Origin: Nissolia schottii
Taxonomy: Eukaryota; Streptophyta; Magnoliopsida; Fabales; Fabaceae
Direction of reading: 5' to 3'
Assembly: GCA_003254905.1 (NCBI GenBank)
Contig: QANU01063901.1
Coordinates: forward strand, 124,001-188,000
DNA length: 64,000 bases
The translations under genes were made by a program, and so were the position numbers. A model generated the notes under the pieces. That model did not search any database, was not told the origin of the DNA, and saw only the letters and a program-made list of their open reading frames with translations. Of the stretch, positions 50,973 to 62,563 are shown piece after piece; within the stretch, counting starts at the first letter, position 1; each line of letters begins with the position of its first letter.

Positions 50973-53900
50973 TAACATGACGCTATGATGTATTATGTTG
51001 GTGATTCGCTAAGTTCAGGGTATTAGAAAAATATATATTCTTAATGTGATAATTTTGGTATTTTAGTTGCTGTTACACTGTTCTAAAGAGTAATCTTTCT
51101 TGACATGGTACAATATTTTTAAAAAACGGGAGCACCAAAATGAGGAGGTAAAATTTTGTATATGAGATGGGAAAAAAACAGTTAAAGAGATTTGGTTTAG
51201 TGGAAGGGATTAGTCTTCTATCATGTATTAATCATGTTTTCAAATCTAGGAGGTTCTCGTGTCCAAATGAACATAATTGACTCTAGTGAGAGATATCTTA
51301 ATTGGTAAGTCAGAAACCAAAAAAACAAAAGGGACATGAAGTGGAAAAATTGAGTCCAAAATCAAAATGATAATTCATGTCTCTGATTATTATAGGGCTG
51401 TAGGGTCGCATCACTGGCGGTGGTACGTACTACATCAATGTCCTACTCCTAAAGTCCTGCCATTCCACTTGTGAGAGACAGAGAGCCTTTGGGTCATTGG
51501 ATGCCTTTCTTGACTATGTGCTTGTGTACCTTGGCCATCCATATATTGCCATTTGTGAAACCCAAGTGATAATTTGTTTCACGTATTTAACGTGTTTAAG
51601 AAATATTATGAATCATTAATTTTAATTTATAAAATTAAAAATATAAAAATAAAGAAGTTAATGGATGATTATTTTCTTAGGGTAAATGTTAAATGTGTTT
51701 TATTATTATGAAAGTGTGTAGGTGTCTGTATATATATTCCGACGGTACTCTACGGGGGGGCACAGTGGCATCACTAACATTACCTCAACTTTGATGCATG
51801 TAATTAACTTCCGTTCATTGAAAGCAGGCTATGAGAGTCAATAATTAACAGAAAAAGAAAATATAAAAAAGAACAGTTGGTCTCCAAATCAATCAAAGAG
51901 GAGGTGAAATATTGACCCAGAAATGTTACTCCATCTGTTAATTTTTTGGTAGAATAAATTATTGGTTTAGCAATTATAAAACTGCTGCAATCATCACATA
52001 ATATTTTGCATGTTTAAATATCTCTCTCTCTATATGCACAAAATAAATTAAATAATGGAACTGTATTGAAGTAAGAAATCTGGTGGGTGTTGGATGGGGT
52101 ACGGTTAAGGACTAAAGACATGTGACTCTATCATAAATTGATGATTAAAGAGTATAGACAAGTGGCGTTTGCCCATTGAAGACTAATTAGTTTGGTCTAA
52201 CACAAAATTATTAACACGTCTTTCTTTTCTCTATACCAACATTGTGGATTCCTCTCTAATCTTGGATAATGCATGCACCCATGATCCATGAACGACAACA
52301 TAGGTAACAACATAACTAAACCCATCACACAAAGCGACATCACTAATCCCCCACCTTAATATTGTTAATCAGGTTATTCGTGTGCATAGAATACTCAAAG
52401 TTATAATAACGTACTTTCTTTTTGATAAATTCTTTTACATGTTTTTATGGATTTTGCTAAATAATAAATTTAATTCTTGGGGCATGAATGTAAATCTTCA
52501 TCTAGTACATTTACTTCTTTGCAAAGTACAAAGTAGACTGTTATGTCGGCAGCAGTAGATTTTCGACAATCCAATTCCCCAGAAAAAACACATGCAATTG
52601 CCCCCAAATCCGCCAACCCAGGAAAAAAAAAAAGAGCTATCACCCACATTAAATTTAGTAGCATTTCTTAGGAGTAGTTACCCATCTATACCAAAGTGGT
52701 AGGGGAAAAAAAAGGAGAATTCTGAACTGAATGGAGACAATTGAAAATAGAAATGCTTCTCATGGTAACATGTTGGAATTCTGTCCATGGAGAATTAAAT
52801 TTTTGAAAATGACATCATTAGAGAGTGTATCAAAATTTTATAAAAAAAAACACACCCTAAGTTTGGTGTTAAAACAACAACCAAAAAAATATCGTTGGAG
52901 TGTATACCAAATAACCATAACCTGCTTGGTTTAGCCCATTTATTTGAGCCAGATCAACTCATTAAACACTAATTTTTTTACTATTAGATGTTTGGTACAC
53001 AACTACCTTGCCATAAGGTAAAAGAGGAGCAATATAAGTCCAATGTTTGTGATAAGGAGAAGAATGGTCGGCAGCATAAAGTTACATAGGGACAGAGAAA
53101 AAAAAAAAAAAGGTAGGGTATACGGAGATCACAATCACACTACGCTTAGTGTCGACTGCAGATGGTGGCTACGTTTGACAAATTGGACAGAGGACTCCGC
53201 TATAAAATGAGATAAGAATGACATGTATTTGTTTTTATCGGGGACAATCTTGCTCAGTAAGGCTGCTATCACAGTCAAAATTCTCTTTTTTAAATGTGTT
53301 TGTGACTTAGATTTAGGAGAAAAATGAAAAATTTAGAAAAATTTAATCATGATTTTTACGGTGGACTCAAACCTGAAGCCTCTGGTTACATTACCAGAGG
53401 TATCCTCATTAGTCATTTGGTTGATAAGCCAGATTTAGCTCTAAGAAGTATGCTCATTAGTCATTGCCATAATATTTTATCACCTTCACATGAACTACAA
53501 TTCCTGAAAATGTTGCCAAATTCTCTTGAATTGACCGCAACACATCAAGCTTTGGCTTTAGGTCCACTAGGTATAAAAAAAAAATCTAAAGAGGTAACAG
53601 AAAAGAGATTGACATAGGCCATTATTAACAGAGATACTAGAAGAGTGTCATTCACCCAAACCAAAATCCACCTTAATTGGGTTAGCAGAGAGGGACATTC
53701 CATTGCAGAGAACAAATCTATATAAGGTTTATTGGACATAATCCATTCAGCAAGTTAGGTCAATAACAAAATCAAAGTAAATCAAAACCATAATCTAATT
53801 AGTTTGATAAAGTCATTAAATTTCATATAATTTGTGAGTATGCCTATCCACACACTGATGCAAAATCACCTCACATTGTCTATAATTTTTCACCATTTGA

Positions 53901-55030
53901 TTATAACAAGTCTCATCTTAATAAAGGAAATGCATTCCTTCAAAATGTGCATTTAATAACTTTTCATAATTCCGTTGACTTGGATTTAATAGTTTGAGTA
54001 CTAGAGGAAAATTCAAAGAAACAGAGAGTAATCGTGTAGGCTCCCAGAAGGGTCCACAACATTTTTCTCTATACGAAATCACTCAAATTTCAAACCACAT
54101 AAAGTGGTATAGCTGATTCCTAAGCATATTCCATCACTCTCTCGAACATGTTCATATACAATTGTCTTGTCTATCCGATTTGAAATCCATTTCGATGCTA
54201 TATGCTCGAACTTTTGGTGTGTCTTTCCTCTTTTTGTTGATCAATGTTTCCTCAAGACTTTTTCTTTTGGTTATGGTCATAATTTCATGTTTTGATTATT
54301 ATGTCCCATTCCCAACAAAAAAAAAGGTAAGAACACAAGAGTCAAGAATTATGTAACTAAGGGACCCTTTTAACCCCATGCATTTATAAGATTTTGAACC
54401 TTTGGTCCTCTTTATCACTGCGTCGAACTCTTACTAGTCAATAATCAAAACTTAAAAGCAGGATAAAAAATTATTAAACTCTTTTCTAAGTATTTATCAC
54501 TCCAGCAGTATGCATCAAGAGAGAAAATGCCTCTGAACTCATTTCACATGAAATGCCGTGTTAATTCACAACTCATTTATTATTGGATGAGATTTTAATG
54601 AGGTGTGGAGCTCGTTAAGATTTTATCTAATCGTAAATTATGAATTAACACGATATCTCATACTAAATGAGTTTAAATAATACAACTCATATATAAATAA
54701 AACTTGCTTAGAGTTCTCTCATCCCTTTTCTCTTCTTCTGATCTCCATTTTTTGAGTCTTTTTAAGGAGGGGTCTATCATCCTTTTTCCTTTGGTAACAA
54801 CCCCACCACTCTTTCTTTTTTCGTTATTTAAGATTTTTCATTCGATAAGTGACTATAATCTTTTATCTGTAACATAATTATCCCCTTTGTGGTGTTTTGG
54901 TTTTCTCCTTTGTGGTGTATTTGTTCACCGTTTGTGATATTTCTTTTATAAAGAGTCTTATATATGGTGATGATATTCAGATCTATTGCGAAAGGAAGTG
55001 TTGTTTGGAAATTATATTTCTTAATCTATT
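50973..55030. other. Intergenic, no recognised gene
   Basis: AT-rich. A 97-codon plus-strand frame at 53324-53617 starts with ATG and has balanced composition, but it matches no family I know and has no visible gene context. Other frames (52470-52664, 52731-52934, 54162-54356) are short and featureless. Confidence 0.5.
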
Positions 55031-56307
55031 TTGCAGGCTATACAAATAAATATGTATACTTGGTCTCACTTACATTTAATAATAAAAATAAAAAAAGAAA
55101 TAATTCATACTAGTTACTAAGTTTAGGCCCTAATGAGTAAAAAAGTCACTCCGCCTAATTTTCTTAACCCTTTAGGATTTAATGGGAACCACTTACCGAG
55201 TATAAATAAGTGATGAAAGTTTTGGTTACTAACATATCAAAATCGAATAAGCAATCTCTTTCCCAATCTGAAGAGTTGTGTTGAAGCTCTACTAGGGAAT
55301 ACATAAATTTTGGTTGAGAAATGTTAATAACTATGAATCCAAACATCAATGGACAATATCAATTAACTCCTATATATTTAGAAATTCATGTGTACTTTTA
55401 GATCTAGTTTATTTATTTTCTTGATGATTTGACATGGATATTTTTGAGTTATATCAAACCAAGGTTTTCTAACAAGTTGCTTTTGGCGCGCATATACATG
55501 TGTGTGTGTATGTAGGTATGTATGACCCAACCTCTGTATACATAAGGAATTTTGGTCAAATTTTTTATTTTGATTAATCATTAATTGTTTATTTGATTAG
55601 GATTGTCAATGTATTGGTACATTAAGAATTGTGAGTCTATTTTAATCTTAAAGAATCTGTTGTATTTTGGAACATGAAGAATATATATTTGATTTTCTTT
55701 AATTTATTTATTTTTTGAATCCTCTTATAGCTTGGATTTGGATTCCGTTATCTATTAAAGATAGAAAATTTGAAATTAATTGATTGATTTTATCCTTAAG
55801 TTATATATCTTTATTTTGGAATTTGTTTATTAAGGATATGATAGAATCTTAAAGATTTTGAGAATATTTTGATATCAAATAAATTAAATCTTAGGATATG
55901 AAATATATAAATGTAATCTAGCTCCTATGGAAAGAATTTTGACAATAACTTTTATGATATTTTGAATTTGCTTGTGTTATTTGGATTCAATTATTTATAA
56001 GGAAACAAATTTTGAGATAAATTGACCAAGACAATATTTTACTAAAGTAGTTTCTATTGTTAAAGTTAGTTTATTTTAGAACATAAGGAAAACTCTGAGC
56101 GTGTGATTTTTCCTTATTCTATTTTGTGGGCTATATATATAAATACGTATAATCATATTAACTATTTTTATGACTTATATATATATATATATATATATGT
56201 TGATCTCACTTATGTTTAATAAAAAAAAGAAATAAATCGTACTACTTATTAGGTTTGGGCCCTAATGAGTAAACAGCCACTCTGCATAATTTTCTTGGCC
56301 CCTTAGG

Positions 56308-56789
56308 AGGCATGTGGTTCGCGGAATCTACCAGCTTTCTTGGTAATCTGAGCTTGTGAATGGTAGATTTTTTCGCTTAGTTCATAAAATGACATAAAAT
56401 GAAAAAACATTCTCAAAATAGTTATATTCTCATGAATCAAAAAACACCAATTTCCCCCTATTTTTGATTCCACCCTCTCTCATGGGATTCTAACATTGCC
56501 ATGAGAAATGAATGTTTCTGAAAATTCAAATAAACAAATTTACCCTCATTTAAAATTAAAAACTCAACTTTACCCTCCCATAATAATAATAAATAATATT
56601 TTTGGGAGTCGAGAAAATAATAATATTAAATAATAATAATAAATATTAAATAATTAATGATAATAATAATATTATTATTATTAGTATTAATAAATAATTA
56701 ATAATAATAATAAATAGTAAAAATTATCAAAGTTAAATTAATAATGATAAATAATAATTTTATGGGAGTTGATAAAATAATTAATATTA

Positions 56790-56822
<33 letters not shown>

Positions 56823-57355
56823 GTAAAAATAAAAATAATTATTATATTGAATAATTAGGTAATAATAATGATAACAATAATTAATAATTATCATTAAATA
56901 ACTAATAATAGTATTAGTAATAATAAATAATTCATATTAATAATATGAATTAATAATAATAAATAATAATAATAATTAATTTTAAATAATTAATTAATAT
57001 TAATAAATAACTAATAATAATAAATAATTAATAATAATAATAATATTTTTTAGAGTTGAGAAAATAACTATTAATTATATGTAAATTATATTTAAATATG
57101 AGTTTAATGTGTGTAATGATCAATTTTTTTTATTTGTTAGGGGTATTTTTGGTAAAACAAAAAATACTTTCAAGAATATTGGTGTCGACCAAACATATGA
57201 ATGATTCATTCCTAGGCATATTTTACAAGATTTTCAGGAATATTATGAGTGAACCAAACACATTTAAAAGTCATTCATGGGATTAGCATTTCTAGGAATG
57301 CTAGTCTTGAGAATGTTATTCTTGAGAATATTTACTGATTTCGCAAACCACACAA
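56308..57355. mobile_element. Nested non-autonomous element, 1,048 bp, 9-bp TSD (Mutator-like)
   Basis: CCCCTTAGG flanks both ends exactly (56299-56307 and 57356-57364); the uninterrupted sister copy near 55167-55176 shows the empty-site arrangement. The ends carry inverted text: GTGGTTCGCGGAATC on the left, GTGGTTTGCGAAATC reversed on the right. A 9-bp duplication points to the Mutator superfamily. The interior (56575-57045) is almost wholly TAA/AATAAT-rich, with no transposase. Confidence 0.7.
56575..57045. repeat. AAT/TAA-rich low-complexity tract
   Basis: About 470 bases of imperfect AAT/TAA trinucleotides forming the core of the nested element. Confidence 0.85.
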
Positions 57356-57662
57356 CCCCTTAGGGTTTAATGGGAATCACTTACCAAGTATAAATAGGTG
57401 AGGAGGGTTTTAGCCTCTAACACATCAAAATCAAATAAGCAGTCTCTTTCTCTATCTAAAGAGCTATGCTAAAGCCCTACTAAGGAATACAAAAATTTTG
57501 GTTGACGAATGCCAATAAATGCGAACCCAAACATCAATGGACAATATCAATAAACTCTTATATATTTAGGAATTCAGGTACTCTTTCACATCTAGTCTAT
57601 TTATTTTTTTAATGATTTGACATGGATAGTTTTGGGTTATATCAAACCAAGGTTTTCTCACA

Positions 57663-58586
57663 GGGGCAATGTATTCTTCAAATTGTAGCACTTGTGGTGT
57701 TGGTTTCTGTAGTAAAAAATGTTTAGACATCAACAGTCTTCGGGTAAAAAGTAGAGTTACAAATCTTCTGTTAGTTTAGAAAAAGAGTATATTTACATCT
57801 TATTAGCATTAGTTATAATGTATCGTTTTTAATTTATAAGTGTCATTAGGCCTCCCTGTAAATGAAATTATTTTTTTTAAAAAAAGAAAGAAACTTGCTT
57901 AGAGTTAAACACGAGAAAAATTCTTGGTTGGTCATGTAGCGTCCAACTTTATATAGTTTAGAGATATTGCATTTTAATTTTACGTTGTAAGTCTTTCTTT
58001 CCAAAATGAAAACCCCCCCCTAAAATATCATTATCTGTGCAATAAGAAGCATGTGGAGGATGGTACTCCAAGACAACAACACCCAGAAATTCTCTTAACG
58101 AAAAGCAGTTTTCTTTGAGAAACTATTAATGATTACCCACTACAGTGGACCTAACCTCGTGCTTTCCTCATTATTTCGAAACGGATTCATGTCTCTTGAA
58201 ATTTATATTGATGTAGAGATTACGTACGTACAGTTGTTGTTCTGGATTACCCACACGTCAACCCCAACGTGCCACTTTCTTATTGGTGGCACATTTTATT
58301 TATCTAAAATTCAGTTAATGGACAATGCCTACAAAAATTTGTTGTACAAACTTTTTTTTAATGTACATGTACAAATTTTTTTAAATAAACAAATCAAATA
58401 AAATAAAATTTATGTCGCATTAAATACAAAAAAATAATTGGTATATCCTCGGTTGCTTCTCACTCACAATTTAAGTTTGTGCACTCTCATAGGAAGGAGT
58501 AGGAATATGGAAATTCTAAGAGTAAATATAGTCATAGAGATGATGACATGTGTCAAGAAAAGAATATTCTAGGGAGTGAAAAGATG
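57663..58586. other. Intergenic, no recognised feature
   Basis: AT-rich spacer; a short C run at 58013-58020. The frame 58129-58401 has no family features. Confidence 0.5.
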
Positions 58587-58591
58587 ACTAA

Positions 58592-59211
58592 TGTTACGGG
58601 CTAAAAGTCGGGTCCGAGAGCTTTAACCCTCTAAGAGGGAGAGGAGCTCACATTCTCTAAAGACCCGAAGGGCCCAACCCACTAAGGAGCAGAAGAGGCT
58701 CTCCACTTGGTCGGATCGGCCCAAAGAGAGAAGCTTCATGGGGCTTAGAGGAGGAGAAGGTCGTAAATCCAAAGACTCCGAACTCAGTCCGGCCCAGCAA
58801 GGCCAAGAGGAGGTAGCGGCAATCTCTCCTCCCCAGTCCGCAACCAACTCCTAGATAAGCGGGAAAAGATAAACCGGAGAGCGGATAAGCAAACCCCCCA
58901 CTTTATCTCTATCTTACCTCTATCTTTGCACTCTAAGCTCATCTATAAAAGCACACGACCCCTTGGGTCACCAGGTACCTCTCATTCTCCTCTTAGAGAA
59001 CTCTCCTAATCCCTATGCTTACTTGAGCGTCGGAGTGCCTTTGCAGGTACACCCCGCCACCGCACTCTCTCCGAAAGAAACCAGCTTGAAGCTTCCGTCC
59101 GAGCCTCCGAACCCGCTCGGGGAGCCTTCGCCCTCAGTCTTAGAGCTTCCATCAAGGCGCCTCCCTTACCGTTCAGGTAACCTCGTACCCCATACGAATT
59201 ACTTGCGAACA
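58592..59211 (+). mobile_element. Complete solo LTR, Ty3-gypsy type (fossil), 5-bp TSD
   Basis: The 620-bp block starts TGTTACGGG and ends GCGAACA, so it has TG...CA borders, and is flanked on both sides by ACTAA (58587-58591 and 59212-59216), an exact 5-bp target duplication. It is strikingly GC-rich against its flanks. Inside are CTATAAAAGCACACGACC (TATA box, about 58942) and GAGCGTCGGAGTGCCTTTGCAGGTA (about 59026), a signature of a widespread plant gypsy LTR group. No internal region or second LTR remains, so it is the product of LTR-LTR recombination. The exact target duplication suggests a fairly recent insertion. Confidence 0.85.
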
Positions 59212-59415
59212 ACTAACATGTATAAGAAATAAAGAGTTCTAAAAGGTTTAAACCTACTATAAATGTAATTCTCTTCAATGAATGGAGCAAGCAAGAAAAA
59301 TGTTCAACCATTTTGGTTATTGTCTTTTATTTTCATCTTTTAATTTACTTTTCTTAATTTTTCTCTAATAAACTCATTTTCAATCATACACAAACATTTC
59401 AAAATAAATATGCAA

Positions 59416-59830
59416 ACTTTTGAACCTACTTGCACAAACATTTTAACAATAAAAAATAGAATAAGACAAAAATGAAAACGAACAAGAAGGAGAAGAAAAT
59501 TTTGGTACTCATATACACAAACTTTTGAACAAACATACACAAATTTTTCTATCCACATACACAAACTTTTGAACAATAAAAAATAAATAATATGACAAAT
59601 AAAAAGCGAATACAAAGAAGACAACTTTGATGTTCACATACACAAACTTTTGAATAAACATGCACAAATTCTCTTACAAACATACACAATTTTGAAGATC
59701 TAAAAATTAAAAAAAAATGATGGAAACAAAAACGAAAACGAAAACGAAAAAAACTTTGATGATCACATACACAAACTTTTGAATAAACATGCCAAAACTT
59801 TTGAACAATGAGAAACAAAAGAAATATGAC
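59416..59830. repeat. Three diverged tandem units of about 125 bp
   Basis: The phrase CATACACAAACTTTTGAA(T/C)AAACAT recurs at about 59512, 59637 and 59763, each preceded by an A-rich, G-containing stretch (AAAAACGAAAACG type). Period 125-129 bases. On the minus strand this gives a Cys/Val/Phe-rich frame that repeats the same few residues, which is an effect of the repeat, not evidence of a protein. Confidence 0.65.
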
Positions 59831-61920
59831 GGAAACGAAAACAAAATCTCCGGGATCCATAACGTCTTGCAGAGAAGAAAAAAATGAAAGGAGAGTGGCG
59901 AAAAAGAGAAACAAAATAGAAAAGAATAAAATGAAAATTAAATTCACTTGGTAGGAGTTGGCTGAACTTTAGTTATACACACATTTTTGTTTTATTATTA
60001 GTGTTTTGTTAATGAGTCTCTTAAGGCACTTGTTAAGGTATAAAAAAATAATAAATTTAATAGAAAAATATAATTTTCTTTTTTGGTGTACTCAGGGTAT
60101 CTAATGCTGACAATAGTAACTAATCTCCTCGCAATAATTGAGCTCAAGTGAAGTGATAAACTGTTGATCGAAAAATATTTTTCTATTCCCAGAAGTGATG
60201 ATCGAACTATACCAACATGATTAAGATATAATGATTCATTTATAGCAGCAACTTTTTTTTATTAGAAAAGTATAATTTATAAGTGTTTAATACATTAAAA
60301 ATATTAAAAGGTTTAAATTATTTAAGTTTCTTAAGGTGACCTAAGGTCCACACAATTGTTAACTAAACCCTTATTATTAAGCTACCTATACAACTAGTGT
60401 TCGAAAATACTTTGCAAGCATGAAAATCGATTGAGGTGTGGATGTTTTAGAAATGAGAAATCTTCACTTCTCCTCCTATTTATCATTAATATTTGTTGTC
60501 AACGACAGAAAATCAAACAAACTAAACATACAAATTATGCATTTTTTAAAAATGTTTTCAAAATAAGAAAAGATTACTAAAGGCAAATTCATGTTGATTC
60601 CACAGCAGCTTTATGATTTGTAATGCAAGTACCGATTTAATTTTAAGGGGAAAAAAACTATATAACAATTATTTTTTTGTAGGTGTATAAAATTAATTAG
60701 TTAGTAAATAATTTAAATAAAATCAACAAAAATGAATTCTCCCATGTTAAAATTGATTGTGACAAGAGAAAAATATACAAAAATTTAATCTAAATCTTAT
60801 TAATTTTTTTTAAAAAAATTCACTTATTCAAAATTTTTGTGTTTTTATCTATTTTTATATGATTAAATATAAATAATTTCAATACAAAACTATCTATTTC
60901 CAAAACGAATCTATAAAGGTATCCAATGTTCTAACAAGATATAGCTTCCATTTCTACTATGCCAGAGTACAGTATGTGGTGGCTTTAACTTGAGATAACT
61001 TTATGGGGATATTGATATGAACTAATGCGTCCATGTTCTTAATTATATAAATAAGGTCCCTGCTGTTCCCATGCAGTGAAAGCTACATGGAGAAAGTGCT
61101 TCTACACTTTTAGGATGGTCCAACACCATGTCTACACATGGCACCTATTATATATTAATAATCTATTGTCGTGGAATGCATGGCTATCTCCCTATATAGG
61201 AAGAGGATGTAATTTGAAATAATAATTAATGATAATGATAATCAATTAATTTATTTTAAATAATTTTATTACATTTAATTAATGAGAAAGTTAAATAATT
61301 TTGAAATTAGATACTACAAATATTAGCAAAAGGGATTCAATTGAATATATTGATAAAATTTCACTACCCTAATTTTTATAAGAGTGTCGATACCTCTTTA
61401 TATTTTAACGATCATGATTTATTTTTAAATTTAAAATAATAAATAATTAGAATTAATAAGATAAATGACTAAGTCTTAGTCACAAATAATTATAATATAT
61501 CGATACCCTTCAATTTAATGAGATGCCTAAGTAAGATCTGTATTTTTTATTAATTACTCCATCTTTTCTTAGGATTTTTTATTGGTGTTTCAATCTATTT
61601 GTCTATTTTAAATATCAAGATATTATTTTTATGTATCTTTTTAAAGTAGGAATAAGATTTAATATTTAATATTTTTATTTATGTGACATCATATAATTAG
61701 ATGATAACGTAAAACTCTTTTATTGTAGATAGTTATCAACTTAACTTATCATCTTGTACCGTTATTATATTAATTTTTTCAATATCTAAATAAACCCCAA
61801 ATTAGCAAATACACTAAAATAGAGCCACCAGTTGACCGAGCTGCATGTTGATTTGAAATCAGTTCTCCAACCCGCGCGTTCTGGTTTCAAAACCATGGCA
61901 AATGCAAATAGAAATGGATA
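59831..61920. other. Intergenic, no recognised gene
   Basis: AT-rich. Near 61687-61730 is GATGATAACGTAAAACTC text shared with the MITE at 12.1 kb, probably a fragment of that family. Nothing else recognised. Confidence 0.45.
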
Positions 61921-61925
61921 GAGCC

Positions 61926-61926
<1 letters not shown>

Positions 61927-61960
<34 letters not shown>

Positions 61961-61961
61961 N

Positions 61962-61999
<38 letters not shown>
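61927..61999. repeat. (TA)n microsatellite with one N
   Basis: About 36 TA units with a single unresolved base at 61961. Confidence 0.95.
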
Positions 62000-62002
<3 letters not shown>

Positions 62003-62563
62003 AAAGAAAGAAAACCCAGCACATTATAATTGTGTAATGTATCGCAGTTTGAAAACAAGAACAGATTCTCCAAACTGTGACAACAATACATTATAGTAAT
62101 GTATTGTTTTTTTAATTGTCATTCATTACAACATGATAACAATAACAACCACCCAAAAACCCTGATTTACTTTAATCTTTTATTATTTTAATTATTGAAA
62201 CAAAACAATCATAGGGCAATCATGTTTCTATCAATTATATTGATCTAGGACGATGTTTAGCTTCTGAAACAAAAGAGATGATGAAGAAAAGAATTTGACG
62301 GTCCACTAATCAAACTCCAAGGGTAGACTGAAAATTAATCCTCCAAATACACAGATTTATACATAAAATCTCATGAGATAGATACTATTATCTCTTATGT
62401 CCAAAATAACAATAGTAAAATTAAACAAAATTCACAAATTATATATATCTATATATATAGATATAGAGAGAGAGAGAGAAAGAGAGAGAAGGAAAATAAT
62501 TATGAGCATATAGAAGATTAATTACGTAGGCACAACTCAAATCTAAGTAATCAAATCAATTAT
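62000..62563. other. 3' flank of the early nodulin-like gene
   Basis: Contains a TA/GA compound microsatellite at about 62438-62489. The 3' UTR of the minus-strand gene that follows should lie in the right part. Confidence 0.5.

Larger units (their letters stand above)
55032..57662 (+). mobile_element. LTR pair of an old retroelement (fossil) with a nested insertion
   Basis: About 55032-55474 and 56125-57662 are direct copies once a 1,048-bp insertion in the second is set aside. Shared landmarks: GGCCCTAATGAGTAAA, TTTAATGGGAA-CACTTACC followed by TATAAATA (a promoter-like TATA box), CAAACATCAATGGACAATATCAA, and a common end at CAAACCAAGGTTTTCT-ACA. The copies part right after CA, as LTR ends do, and TTTTGGCGCGC follows the first copy where a primer-binding site would lie. 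About 650 bp without retroelement coding separates them. LTRs are roughly 85% alike by eye, so the insertion is old. Family not fixed. Confidence 0.6.

Noticed and set aside
53324-53617. 97-codon ATG frame in the 50-55 kb spacer
   Set aside because: No recognised domain, no splice or promoter context. Its reverse strand has a GGTTTGAGTCC motif like a SINE/tRNA B box, but no convincing A box or stem, so neither a gene nor a SINE is called.
56575-57045. CRISPR-like or satellite array
   Set aside because: It is imperfect AAT/TAA simple sequence in a plant nuclear transposon, with no spacer-repeat structure.
59340-59947. Minus-strand frames rich in Cys, Val and Phe
   Set aside because: They are translations of the ~125-bp tandem repeat.
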